Of a stretch of DNA of 64,000 nucleotides, positions 41,955-50,930 are shown in pieces (the first letter of the stretch is position 1; each line of letters opens with the position of its first letter). The notes under the pieces are model-generated. The model ran no database searches. It was not told where the DNA came from and was given only the letters and a program-made list of their open reading frames with translations. Made by a program: the position numbers and the translations under genes. This DNA comes from DASZIT01 sp963819695 (GTDB lineage: Bacteria; Actinomycetota; Acidimicrobiia; Acidimicrobiales; RAAP-2), in NCBI GenBank assembly GCA_963819695.1, contig CAWFXD010000001.1:992001-1056000 (forward strand). The letters run 5' to 3'.

Positions 41955-43078
41955 GCGGAGCCCACCAGACCGCCCTGGCCCCGGCGCGGACGGTGGTCGT
42001 CAAGGTCGGCTCCTCATCGGTCACCAACGACGGGGGAGGGATCGACGCCGACGCGGTGGCCAAGTTGGCCGACGAAGTCGGCCGGGTCCGGAAGGCAGGA
42101 GACCGGGTGGTGGTGGTCACCTCCGGTGCCATCGCCGCCGGGTGGACCATCCTGGCGCCCGGCACCCCCCGCCCGTCGGATCTGGCCACCCTGCAGGCGG
42201 TCGCCGCCATCGGCCAACACCGTCTGATGACGGTGTGGAGCGACGCCCTCGATGCTTGTGATCTGGTCGCCGGCCAGGTGCTGCTGGCGCCGCTCGACTT
42301 CGTCCACCGCAGCCAGTATCTGCATGCCCGCCAGACCCTGGCCCGCCTCCTGGAGCTCGGCGTGGTTCCGGTGGTCAACGAGAACGACGCGGTCGCCGAC
42401 GAGGAGATCCGGTTCGGTGACAACGACCGGCTGGCCGCCCTGGTCGCCCACCTGGTCGGTGCCGACCTGCTGATCCTGCTCACCGATACCGCCGGCCTGT
42501 TCACCGACGACCCGAAACGGACGTCGGACGCATCCCTCATCGCCGAGGTGGTCGAGATCGACAACGAGCTGGAGCGGATGGCCGGAGGACCGGGCAGTTC
42601 GGTGGGGAGCGGCGGGATGGGCTCCAAGCTGGCGGCGGCCAAGATCGCCGTGTGGTCAGGGGTGGAAGCCGTGATTGCCGATGCCTCCCACCCCGATGTG
42701 TTGGCCGCGGTGACCTCGGGAGTCCCGGGAGTGGGAACTCGGTTCCGGCCGAGAGACCGTCGTCTGCCGGCCCGCAAGTTGTGGATCGCCTTTGCCATCG
42801 GCGCCACCGGGACCGTCCGGGTCGACGAGGGTGCCCGCCGGGCATTGGTGGAGAGGGGCACCTCGCTGCTCCCCGCCGGGGTGGTGTCGGTGGTCGGCGA
42901 CTTCGGGGCTGACGAGGCGGTGGAGATCACCGGACCGGACGGTGCCGTGTTCGCCAAGGGCCTGGTCCGCCATCCGGCGTCGGTGGTCGCCGCCTGGGCC
43001 GGACATCGTTCCTCCGAGCTTCCCGAAAGTCTGGCGCCTGAGGTCGTCCACCGCGACGATCTGGTCGTCCTCGTCTGA
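41951..43078 (+). CDS. proB: glutamate 5-kinase
   Basis: This 375-residue enzyme has an amino acid kinase domain (TVVVKVGSSSVTNDGGGIDA, VVTSGAIAAG, VVNENDAVADEEIRFGDNDR, GTGGMxxK-like GSGGMGSKLAAAKI). A C-terminal PUA domain starts near residue 280. It phosphorylates glutamate in the first step of proline synthesis and is usually feedback-inhibited by proline. The four-base overlap with obg makes translational coupling likely; proA follows. Confidence 0.96.
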   Translation: MSGAHQTALAPARTVVVKVGSSSVTNDGGGIDADAVAKLADEVGRVRKAGDRVVVVTSGAIAAGWTILAPGTPRPSDLATLQAVAAIGQHRLMTVWSDALDACDLVAGQVLLAPLDFVHRSQYLHARQTLARLLELGVVPVVNENDAVADEEIRFGDNDRLAALVAHLVGADLLILLTDTAGLFTDDPKRTSDASLIAEVVEIDNELERMAGGPGSSVGSGGMGSKLAAAKIAVWSGVEAVIADASHPDVLAAVTSGVPGVGTRFRPRDRRLPARKLWIAFAIGATGTVRVDEGARRALVERGTSLLPAGVVSVVGDFGADEAVEITGPDGAVFAKGLVRHPASVVAAWAGHRSSELPESLAPEVVHRDDLVVLV

Positions 43079-43174
43079 CCTCCGGGACCTGAATCCGCTC
43101 CTCCGGGGTCGGGACCGACGCCGGAGGTCGACCCGGCTCAATGCCTGGTCGGGATGGCCCTCTCCCCCCGCCGG

Positions 43175-43180
43175 TACGCT
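43175..43180 (+). promoter_or_regulatory. -10 box TACGCT of proA
   Basis: TACGCT is followed after 6 bases by the GTG at 43187. This supports the GTG rather than the ATG at 43154 as the start. Confidence 0.45.
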
Positions 43181-43186
43181 GTGGCG

Positions 43187-44443
43187 GTGAACGGAAGCCC
43201 GGCATCCACCCTGGTGGACCTCGCCCATCGGGCCAAGGCCGCGTCCCGGGGGCTGGCCCGATCGTCGTCCGCCGTCCGCAACGAAGCCATTTACCGAGCC
43301 GCCGACCTCCTCGAGCAGGAGTCCGACCGGATCCTCACCGCCAATGCCGAGGACGTGGCCAGCTTCGAGGCGACGGGAGCGGAGGCGTCCACCGTCGATC
43401 GGCTCCGTCTCGATCCCGGCCGGGTGGCAGGGATGGCCCAAGGCTTGCGCCAGGTGGCTGGGCTGGCCGATCCGGTTGGCGAGATCGTCGACGGGTGGGT
43501 TCGGCCCAACCACCTTCGCATCCAGCGGGTGCGGGTGCCGCTCGGAGTGGTCGGGATCATCTACGAGAACCGTCCCAATGTGACCAGCGACGCCGCCGGA
43601 CTGTGCCTCAAGTCCGGCAACGCGGTACTGCTCCGGGGATCCTCGTCGGCGGTCGGCACCAATACCGTCATCGCCGGGTTGCTGCGCCTCGGCCTCGAGA
43701 AGGCGGGTCTGCCGGAGGACGCGGTCGGCCTGGTGGCGGACACCAGCCACGAGTCGGCGGTGGCCTTCATGCGCCTCGAGGGGATGATCGACTGCCTGAT
43801 CCCCCGGGGGGGCCCGGCGCTGGTGGCGGCCATCAAGGAACATGCCACCGTCCCCTACGTGCTGGACGGGGCCGGAAACTGCCACGTCTACGTGGACGCG
43901 GCCGCGGATCTTCCCATGGCCCGGTCGATCGTGCGCAATGCCAAGACCCACCGGCCAGGGGTGTGCAACGCGGCCGAGACCCTGCTGGTGCACCGGTCGG
44001 TGGCGGCGGACTTCCTGGCCGACCTCGATTCGGTGTTGCCGGAAGTGGAGCTGGTGGGGGACGCCGCCACCCGGGAACTGCTGCCCTCGGTGGGAATCGC
44101 CAGCCAAGCGGACTACGCCACCGAGTTCCTCAATTTGAAGATGGCCGTCGCGGTGGTGGACGATCTCGACGGCGCCATCGACCACATCGCTCGATTCGGA
44201 TCAGGACATTCGGAGGCAATCATCACTCGCGACCTAGCCACAGCCACCCGGTTCACCACGGAGGTCGACGCCGCCGCGGTGCTGGTCAACGCCTCCACCC
44301 GTTTCGTGGACGGCGAGGAGTTCGGGCTGGGCGCGGAGATCGGGATCTCCACCCAGAAACTCCATGCCCGGGGTCCGATGGGGATCCGGGCGCTGACCTG
44401 TGTGAAGTACATCGTGCACGGCGAGGGGCAGGTGCGGTCATGA
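43187..44443 (+). CDS. proA: gamma-glutamyl phosphate reductase
   Basis: This 418-residue aldehyde-dehydrogenase-fold enzyme has VPLGVVGIIYENRPNVTSD near residue 113, LRGSSSAVGTN near 145 and the catalytic Cys in HRPGVCNAAETLLVH near 262. It ends in the proA-specific GLGAEIGISTQKLHARGPMG. It reduces glutamyl phosphate to the semialdehyde for proline synthesis. The stop overlaps the MoxR start (ATGA). An alternative start at 43154 would add 11 residues. Confidence 0.95.
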   Translation: MNGSPASTLVDLAHRAKAASRGLARSSSAVRNEAIYRAADLLEQESDRILTANAEDVASFEATGAEASTVDRLRLDPGRVAGMAQGLRQVAGLADPVGEIVDGWVRPNHLRIQRVRVPLGVVGIIYENRPNVTSDAAGLCLKSGNAVLLRGSSSAVGTNTVIAGLLRLGLEKAGLPEDAVGLVADTSHESAVAFMRLEGMIDCLIPRGGPALVAAIKEHATVPYVLDGAGNCHVYVDAAADLPMARSIVRNAKTHRPGVCNAAETLLVHRSVAADFLADLDSVLPEVELVGDAATRELLPSVGIASQADYATEFLNLKMAVAVVDDLDGAIDHIARFGSGHSEAIITRDLATATRFTTEVDAAAVLVNASTRFVDGEEFGLGAEIGISTQKLHARGPMGIRALTCVKYIVHGEGQVRS

Positions 44444-45357
44444 CCGCCGCCGATGACCTCATCACCACCGGGTTCCCGGTGGCCGGCGAGCCCCGGTTCG
44501 AGTCGATCAACGCGGTGCGCGAAGGTCTGGCCAGCGTCGACTATCTGGCCGACGAGGGCATCGCCGGGGTGGTCTACCTCGCCGACCGGCTGGCCAAGCC
44601 GGTCCTGGTCGAGGGGCCGGCCGGCACCGGCAAGACCGAGTTGGCCAAGTCGGTGGCCCGGCTCACCGGCTGCCGGTTGATCCGGTTGCAGTGCTACGAA
44701 GGGCTCGACGAGTCCAAGGCGCTCTACGAATGGAACTACAAGAAGCAGTTGCTCCGCATCCAGGCGGGGGCCGACGAGGCCTGGCAGGCGCTGGAAGACG
44801 ACATCTTCTCTGAGGAGTTTCTGCTGGCCCGCCCGCTGCTCGAAGCCATCCGCTCCCCCGATCCGGTGGTGCTGCTCATCGACGAGGTCGACCGGGTGGA
44901 GTTGGAGACCGAAGCCCTGCTCCTGGAGATCCTCTCCGAGTACCAGGTCTCGATCCCGGAGCTGGGCACCGTCCGGGCCACCCAGATCCCCCTGGTCTTC
45001 CTCACCTCGAACAACACCCGGGAACTGTCGGAGGCGCTGAAGCGCCGTTGCCTCTACCTCCACATCGACTATCCCCAGCTGGACCGGGAGCGGGCCATCA
45101 TCGAGACCCGGGTGCCGGGCATCAGCGCGGCACTGGCCGACCAGGTCGCCCGCATCGTCCGGTCGCTCCGTACCCTCGAGCTGAAGAAGCTGCCGTCGGT
45201 GTCGGAGACGCTCGACTGGGCCCGGACCCTGGTGGTGCTCGGCGTGGAGTCGATCGACGCCGAACGCGCCCGGGACACGCTCAACATCCTTCTCAAGTAC
45301 CGATCGGACATCGACCGAGCCGCCAAGGAATTGGCCGGCGTCGAGGTCTCCGACTGA
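44440..45357 (+). CDS. MoxR-type AAA+ ATPase
   Basis: This 305-residue AAA+ protein has Walker A EGPAGTGKTELAKS near residue 64, Walker B VVLLIDEVDRVE near 146, and LVFLTSNNTRELSEALKRRC with sensor 1 and the Arg finger. MoxR ATPases act with VWA proteins as chaperones for metal insertion or complex maturation, and a VWA gene follows directly. The ATG overlaps the proA stop by four bases. The pair is of the CoxD/CoxE type seen beside CO-dehydrogenase genes, but no such genes are in the window, so the client is unknown. Confidence 0.93.
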   Translation: MTAADDLITTGFPVAGEPRFESINAVREGLASVDYLADEGIAGVVYLADRLAKPVLVEGPAGTGKTELAKSVARLTGCRLIRLQCYEGLDESKALYEWNYKKQLLRIQAGADEAWQALEDDIFSEEFLLARPLLEAIRSPDPVVLLIDEVDRVELETEALLLEILSEYQVSIPELGTVRATQIPLVFLTSNNTRELSEALKRRCLYLHIDYPQLDRERAIIETRVPGISAALADQVARIVRSLRTLELKKLPSVSETLDWARTLVVLGVESIDAERARDTLNILLKYRSDIDRAAKELAGVEVSD

Positions 45358-45379
45358 TTCTGAATCCAGGACGCTCGTC

Positions 45380-46894
45380 GTGCTCGATCTTCTCACCGGT
45401 TTCATAGCCGAGCTCCGGGCGGCCGGCATCCCGGTGTCCCTCACCGAGCACCTGGATGCCGCCGAGGCCATGCGGCATATCCCGCTGGAGGACCGGGAAG
45501 CGCTGAAGTACGCCCTGGGGGCCAGCCTGGTGAAGTCGTCGACCCACTGGCGTGCCTACGAGACGACCTTCGAGATCTACTTCTCCCTGCGGGGGCCCGA
45601 GTACCGGATCGGCGACACCGACCTCGACGAGGGCGACGGCGACGAGTCGGAGGAAAGCCAGGCGGCGAAACTCGCCGGACGGGGCACCGGCAAGGGACAG
45701 GGCCGGGGCGGGGGCGGCGGGCAGGAGGGCATGACCTCCGAGGAGTTGGCCGAGCTCCTCTACAAGGCCCTGCTCGGTTCCAACAACGCCATGATCGCCG
45801 CGGTGGCCCGCCACGCGGTGGCCCGGTACGCGGGGATGGAGCCGGGCCGCCCGGTGGGCGGGACCTACTACCTCTACCGCACACTGCGGAACCTCGATCT
45901 GGACGGGATCCTCGACCGGCTGCTCGATGACGCCCGGGCCGGGTCCACCACGCCGCCGGCCGTCGGGGTATCGGGCACCGGGTCGGACGGGGACCCGGGG
46001 GGACAGATCACCTTCACCGCCCTGGAGGAACGCCTCCTCCGCGACGAGTTCCAGTCCCGCATCGATCAGCTGCGGCGCGAGATCGAGAACGAGATCCGCC
46101 GCCGGCTGGTGGCCGACCGGGGGAGCGAGGCGCTGGCCAAGTCCCTCCGCAAGCCGCTCCCCGAGGATGTCGACGTGATGCATGCCACCCGGGAGGAGAT
46201 GGTGCTCCTCCGGAAGGCCCTCCAACCGCTGTCCCGCAAGCTGGCCGTCAGGTTGGCCCGCAAGCGCCGCCACGGGCGAAAGGGCCCCCTCGACTTCCGC
46301 AGCACCGTCCGTCACTCGCTGTCGACCGGCGGGGTGCCGCTGGATCCCAAGTTCCGGTACCCCCGGCCGGCCAAGCCCGAGATCGTGGTCATCGCCGACA
46401 TCTCCGGCTCGGTGGCCTCCTTTGCCCGGTTCACCCTGCATCTGGTCCACGCCATCAGCTCCCAGTTCTCCAAGGTGCGCAGCTTCGTCTTCATCGACGG
46501 CATCGACGAGGTCACCCGGTTCTTCGAGCACGTCGACGATCCGGCCGATGCCGTCCACCGCATCAACACCGAGGCCGACGTGATCTGGGTCGACGGGCAT
46601 TCCGACTACGGCCACGCCCTGACCGTGTTCTGGGAGCGCTGGGGCGAGGAGATCAACCCCCGGACCAGCGTGCTCCTCCTCGGTGATGCCCGGAACAACT
46701 ACCACGCCTCCCAGGCCTGGGTGGTGAAGGAGCTGCAGGATCGGGCCCGCCGCGTCTACTGGCTGAACCCCGAGCCCCAGGCCTACTGGAACTCCGGGGA
46801 CTCGATCGTGGGGGAGTACGGCGTCCACTGCGACAGCGTCATCGAGTGCCGCACCCTGCGGCAGCTCGAGCAATTCGTCGGGGAACTCGCCTGA
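45380..46894 (+). CDS. VWA domain protein (CoxE-like)
   Basis: This 504-residue protein begins with a helical domain and a charged low-complexity linker (EGDGDESEESQAAK, then GKGQGRGGGGGQEG near 110). It ends in a von Willebrand A domain whose MIDAS motif is IADISGSVAS near residue 338, with a C-terminal Asp in WVDGHSDYG. CoxE-like VWA proteins bind divalent metal and work with the MoxR ATPase encoded 22 bases upstream. The GTG at 45380 follows CCAGGACG. Likely a cytoplasmic maturation or stress complex. Confidence 0.9.
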   Translation: MLDLLTGFIAELRAAGIPVSLTEHLDAAEAMRHIPLEDREALKYALGASLVKSSTHWRAYETTFEIYFSLRGPEYRIGDTDLDEGDGDESEESQAAKLAGRGTGKGQGRGGGGGQEGMTSEELAELLYKALLGSNNAMIAAVARHAVARYAGMEPGRPVGGTYYLYRTLRNLDLDGILDRLLDDARAGSTTPPAVGVSGTGSDGDPGGQITFTALEERLLRDEFQSRIDQLRREIENEIRRRLVADRGSEALAKSLRKPLPEDVDVMHATREEMVLLRKALQPLSRKLAVRLARKRRHGRKGPLDFRSTVRHSLSTGGVPLDPKFRYPRPAKPEIVVIADISGSVASFARFTLHLVHAISSQFSKVRSFVFIDGIDEVTRFFEHVDDPADAVHRINTEADVIWVDGHSDYGHALTVFWERWGEEINPRTSVLLLGDARNNYHASQAWVVKELQDRARRVYWLNPEPQAYWNSGDSIVGEYGVHCDSVIECRTLRQLEQFVGELA

Positions 46895-47026
46895 TGGCGC
46901 CAGAGGCAGTCGGGGGGTTCGAGGGACTGGTCGCCGCCCCTCCCACCGGCACCGACCCGGGCCCGGGCCCGGCGGCGGGGCCCGGCGAATGGCGAAAAAG
47001 CCGCGCCTCCCGACGGCATCCGGACC
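46895..47026. other. 132-base spacer
   Basis: This is a GC-rich Pro/Gly-type sequence. An ATG at 46894 opens a short frame, but it reads as low complexity and enters the next gene out of frame, so I do not call it. Confidence 0.5.
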
Positions 47027-47755
47027 ATGGCCCCGACCCGCGGGTCGGCCACCACCCGCCTGGTTCTGGTCCGCCACGGCGAAGCCGAGTGCAATGTGTC
47101 GGGGATCTGCGGGGGGATCAAGGGGTGCTCCGGGCTCACCGCCGAAGGCGTGGGCCAGGTGAGGGCGCTCGGTGAGCGGTTGGCGATGACCGGGGAGCTC
47201 GCCGGCGCCGCCGCCTTGTTCGCCAGCATGTTGCCCCGGGCCATCGAGACGGCGGAACTCTTGGCACCGGCACTCAGATCCATCGGGCCGGACGGGACCT
47301 TCGGACCACTCCCGACGGTGACAACGGAGTGCGGCCTCTGCGAGCTCCACCCGGGGGACGCCGACGGACTCAGCTGGGAGGAGTTCAGCGCCCGGTATCG
47401 AGGCCCCAACTGGGACGAACACCCGGACGAGCCGATCGCCCCGGGCGGGGAGAGCTGGACCGGGTTCGTGCTTCGGGTAGCCGATGCCCTCGAGGCGGTG
47501 GTGGCCGGTCATCCCGGTGGTCTGGTGGTGGTGGCCTGCCACGCCGGGGTCATCGAGGCATCGCTGCTCTCGATGCTCCCGCTGGTGGATGGTCGGGCCG
47601 GGGCCCGGCTACAGCTCCGTACCCAGCACGCCTCCCTCACCACCTGGGAAATCGAGGATGGCCGCTGGCGCCTGTTGGGCTACAACGACGCTGGGCATCT
47701 GAGCCCGAGCGGCCCGAAAGGACTGGCGAGCCCTCTGATCGCTCAGCAGGCGTAG
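47027..47755 (+). CDS. histidine phosphatase family protein
   Basis: This 242-residue protein has LVLVRHGEAECN near residue 12 (the phosphate-accepting His in RHG), SMLPRAIETAELL with the second Arg, and VVVACHAGVIEASLL with the C-terminal His. This is the phosphoglycerate-mutase-like branch, acting on phosphosugars, phosphoproteins or small phosphates. A GlcNAc-phosphate or broad-range phosphatase role is possible but not shown. Its stop overlaps the end of the minus-strand repeat protein by a few bases, so the two genes converge. Confidence 0.93.
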   Translation: MAPTRGSATTRLVLVRHGEAECNVSGICGGIKGCSGLTAEGVGQVRALGERLAMTGELAGAAALFASMLPRAIETAELLAPALRSIGPDGTFGPLPTVTTECGLCELHPGDADGLSWEEFSARYRGPNWDEHPDEPIAPGGESWTGFVLRVADALEAVVAGHPGGLVVVACHAGVIEASLLSMLPLVDGRAGARLQLRTQHASLTTWEIEDGRWRLLGYNDAGHLSPSGPKGLASPLIAQQA

Positions 47756-49338
47756 TCGCCGTCGTAGCCGTTGGCGTTGTCGGTGTACTGGGTCATCCAG
47801 ACTCCGCCGGAGGGAAGGTTGCTCCCGTGAGCCGCGGCGTACGAGTAGGCGGTGGCGCAGTTCTGCTGGGGACTGTTGGTGTACCAGGCGGCCCACAGCG
47901 GCAGCTGGGGCTGGTAGGCGCCGACGATCCCGGGCCAGCTGAGGACGCTGGTGTAGATCCCGACGTTGTTCACACCCAGGGCCCGGAGACCTTCGACCGC
48001 TCCCTGGACGAAGACGGCATTGGCGCTGGTGTCGCTCGACCACGAGGGATCGCTCTCGACATCGAGCCACCAGGTCACCGACGTGTTGACCCCCGCCGCC
48101 TTGGCCTGGTTGAACGCGTACTGGCTGGCGCCGTAGCCGGCGTAGCACGCATCCTGGTCGAACCCGTTGCAGATGGCGGCTCCGGTGGTGGTCAATCCGT
48201 AGGTGAGATAGACGTACAGGTTGAGCCCGGCTCCAGCCCAGGCCGCCTCGCTGGCCAGGCACGGGTTGGTGAACGAGTAGGACGCCCCGGTCACCTCGAC
48301 GACGCCGATCTGGTGGGGCGGCGGCGGAAGGCTCCCGCACTGGAACTTGGAGATGTCGTAGCCGTAGGCGCCGGACGGGATATTCGGATTGCTCCCGACG
48401 CCGCCGGTACCCATCCCGCCGGTGAGGCCGATGATCGGCGCGTTCAGGTTCGGCGGAGCCGATCCGAAGTAGCCGGCCCCGCCAAAGTTGAAGACCAGCC
48501 CGGCGGTGTCGGTCATCCAGTAGCCGCTGCCGTTGGGAGTGGACTGGATGGCCACGATCGGCCGGGAGAGGGTCTCACCTCCGGCGGAGCCGTAGTACGG
48601 AGCGTTGCCGAAGGCGAAGATGCCGCCGTCGGATGCCACCAACCAGTAGCCACCGCCACCGGAGGAAGGGGTCATCGACACCACCGGTCGGTTGAGGGTG
48701 ATGGCACCGGTCGATCCATGGAAGGCGGCGTTGCCGAAGGCGAAGATGCCACCGTCGGTTGCCACCAGCCAGTAGCCCCCGCCATCGCCGGTAGGCGCCA
48801 TGGAGACGACCGGCTTGTTGAGCCGGATACCACCGGTCGAGCCGTGGAAGGCGGCGTCGCCGAATGAGAAGATGCCGCCGTCGGATGCCACCAACCAGTA
48901 GCCGCCACCGTCCGGCGTGGCCGCCATCCCCACGATCGGCTTGTTGAGGGGTTGGCCGCCCATCGAGCCGTGGAACGAAGCGTTACCGAATGAGAAAATG
49001 CCGCCGTCGGATGCCACCAACCAGTACCCGCCGCCGTTGGGGGTGGCCGCCATCCCCACGATCGGCTTGTTGAGGGAATGACCACCCATCGATCCGTAGT
49101 TGGGAAGCCCGCCGAACGAGAAGATGCCACCGTCGGTGGCCACCAACCAATAGGACGGGACGCTGTTCGATTGGGCCGCCGCGGGTGTCGGCGCAATCGT
49201 GACCACCGGGATCACCACCGCCGCCAACAGACAGACCGCACCGGTCAGGGCAGTGACAACTGCTCGTCGCGACCCCCGCCAACGCCCGACGATGGTGGGT
49301 CGGGCGGGGGAAGGACGCTGACTGGTGGCAAGGGTCAT
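47743..49338 (-). CDS. secreted GH25-like/DUF1906-type protein with N-terminal SDGGIFSFG repeats
   Basis: This 531-residue protein has a signal peptide (about residues 27-55: VTALTGAVCLLAAVVIPVVT, then APTPAAAQ). Six copies of the 42-residue repeat follow (about 63-310). The C-terminal 210 residues start YGYDISKFQCGSLP and include VTWWLDVESDPSW, as in glycoside-hydrolase-25-like (lysozyme-type) TIM barrels. The D/E pair around LDVE may be catalytic. Here the repeats are N-terminal and the enzyme C-terminal, the reverse of the gene at 893. Repeats plus a wall hydrolase suggest attachment to the cell surface. Confidence 0.88.
   Translation of the reverse strand: MTLATSQRPSPARPTIVGRWRGSRRAVVTALTGAVCLLAAVVIPVVTIAPTPAAAQSNSVPSYWLVATDGGIFSFGGLPNYGSMGGHSLNKPIVGMAATPNGGGYWLVASDGGIFSFGNASFHGSMGGQPLNKPIVGMAATPDGGGYWLVASDGGIFSFGDAAFHGSTGGIRLNKPVVSMAPTGDGGGYWLVATDGGIFAFGNAAFHGSTGAITLNRPVVSMTPSSGGGGYWLVASDGGIFAFGNAPYYGSAGGETLSRPIVAIQSTPNGSGYWMTDTAGLVFNFGGAGYFGSAPPNLNAPIIGLTGGMGTGGVGSNPNIPSGAYGYDISKFQCGSLPPPPHQIGVVEVTGASYSFTNPCLASEAAWAGAGLNLYVYLTYGLTTTGAAICNGFDQDACYAGYGASQYAFNQAKAAGVNTSVTWWLDVESDPSWSSDTSANAVFVQGAVEGLRALGVNNVGIYTSVLSWPGIVGAYQPQLPLWAAWYTNSPQQNCATAYSYAAAHGSNLPSGGVWMTQYTDNANGYDGDYAC
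48400..49152 (-). repeat. six tandem 42-residue (126-bp) SDGGIFSFG repeats
   Basis: Repeats begin YWLVATDGGIFSFG and keep a 42-residue period. The sixth is degenerate (YWMTDTAGLVFNFG). They are more uniform than the copies at 2450-3187. Confidence 0.9.
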
Positions 49339-49533
49339 CAGGTGAAGGTTCTCCGTTGCTTTCTCGCGATGGTGGATGGGCGGACGGTCAGGGTCGGTTC
49401 ATCCGGGTGAGCGCCGCGACACATCAGACGGTGTTGGAAGATGGATGCCAATTCCTGCCCCCGGAGACCGCACCATTCTGGTGGCCACGACCCTGGCGGT
49501 CAATGACCCCCCGGTTGCCGGTCGACGGGCCGG

Positions 49534-50892
49534 TCAGGTCCTCAGCAGCTCGGCGACGCTGAACGCCAGGTCAAGGGATTGGCGGGCGTTCAACCTGGGG
49601 TCACAGGTGGTGACGTAACGCTGATTGAGCTGTCCCTCGACAATGTCCTCCACCCCACCCAGACATTCGGTGACATCCTCACCGGTCAACTCCAGATGGA
49701 CTCCACCCGGCCAGGTACCCGTCTCGCGGTGGGCGGCGAAGAACCCCTTGAGCTCAGCGAAGATGTCATCGAAACGTCGTGTCTTGCGACCTCCGTCGAC
49801 GGTGAAGGTGTTTCCGTGCATCGGATCGCACACCCACAGGACCGGATGGTTCTCCTCCCGGGCGGCCCGGAGCAGTGGGGGAAGCCCGGTCTCGATGGCA
49901 CCGGCACCGAAGCGGGTGATCAACGTCAACCTTCCCGGGATCCGATCCGGGTTGAGTTTTTCGCACAGGGCGATGACATCGTCGGGCGTGGCATTGGGCC
50001 CGAGCTTGGAGCCCACCGGATTGTGGATCCCGGCGAGGAACTCGCAGTGGGCGCCGTCGAGTTGGCGGGTCCGCTCACCGACCCACAGCATGTGGGCCGA
50101 GCAGTCGTACCAGTCGTCGGTCAGAGAGTCTCGGCGGGTCAGTGCCTCTTCGTAGTCGAGGATCAATGCATCGTGGCTGGTCCAGAAGTCCACCTCGTGG
50201 AGGGTGTCCTCACTGGTCAACTTGATGCCGCAGGCGGCCATGAACCTGAGCGCCCGGTCGATGCCTTCGGCGATGGCCTCGAACCGCTGCCCTTGGGCGG
50301 ATGATGCCACGAACTCCTGATTCCAGGCGTGGACCTGGCCGAGATCGGCGAACCCGCCCTTGGTGAACGCTCTTAACAGATTGAGGGTGGACACCGATTG
50401 CTGGTAGGCGGTGATGAGGCGGTTGGGATCCGGGACCCGGGCGGCCGGGGTGGGGAGGTCGTCGTTGACCATGTGTCCCCGGAAGGAGTCGAGGATCTGA
50501 TCGCCCACCTGCTCGGTGGGAGATGACCTCGGCTTGGCGAACTGTCCGGCGATCCTCCCCAGCTTCACCACCGGTACTCCCGCCCCGTAGGTCAGGACGA
50601 CCGCCATCTGGAGGATGACTTTGAGCTTGTCCCGGATCCCGTCGGCAGTGAATTCGGTGAACGACTCGGCGCAGTCGCCTGCCTGCAACAGAAAAGCCCG
50701 CCCGTCGGCCGCGTCCCCCAGGGCCCGGGTCAGCTGGCGGGCCTCGCCGGCAAAAACCAGGGGGGGAAGGGACGACAGCTGGGAATGGACCCGCTTCAGC
50801 TCGGCGTCATCGGGCCATACCGGCTGCTGGGCGGCAGGCTTCTGCCGCCACGAATCGGGGGCCCACGATGATGTTTGGGGGTCGATCGGCAC
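49534..50892 (-). CDS. aroF: class II 3-deoxy-7-phosphoheptulonate synthase
   Basis: This 452-residue enzyme is of the plant/mycobacterial AroAII type: WPDDAELKRVHSQLSSLPPL at the N-terminus, LLQAGDCAESF near residue 88, KLGRIAGQFAKPRSSPTE near 128, and CDPMHGNTF with the metal-site residues near 340. It condenses PEP and erythrose-4-phosphate in the first step of aromatic amino acid synthesis. The class II type fits an actinobacterium. It is divergent from the LLM gene, with 38 bases between the starts. Confidence 0.96.
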   Translation of the reverse strand: MPIDPQTSSWAPDSWRQKPAAQQPVWPDDAELKRVHSQLSSLPPLVFAGEARQLTRALGDAADGRAFLLQAGDCAESFTEFTADGIRDKLKVILQMAVVLTYGAGVPVVKLGRIAGQFAKPRSSPTEQVGDQILDSFRGHMVNDDLPTPAARVPDPNRLITAYQQSVSTLNLLRAFTKGGFADLGQVHAWNQEFVASSAQGQRFEAIAEGIDRALRFMAACGIKLTSEDTLHEVDFWTSHDALILDYEEALTRRDSLTDDWYDCSAHMLWVGERTRQLDGAHCEFLAGIHNPVGSKLGPNATPDDVIALCEKLNPDRIPGRLTLITRFGAGAIETGLPPLLRAAREENHPVLWVCDPMHGNTFTVDGGRKTRRFDDIFAELKGFFAAHRETGTWPGGVHLELTGEDVTECLGGVEDIVEGQLNQRYVTTCDPRLNARQSLDLAFSVAELLRT

Positions 50893-50917
50893 AGCACCAG
50901 CGTAAAGCCTCCCGCTC

Positions 50918-50923
50918 TAGGAT
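50918..50923 (+). promoter_or_regulatory. -10 box TAGGAT, leaderless type
   Basis: TAGGAT is followed after 7 bases by the ATG at 50931, inside the 38-base divergent gap. Confidence 0.5.
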
Positions 50924-50930
50924 CAGAACC

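Noticed and set aside
46846..47175. Short ORF between the VWA and histidine phosphatase genes
   Set aside because: It overlaps both neighbours in another frame and encodes a Pro/Gly/Arg-rich shadow sequence.
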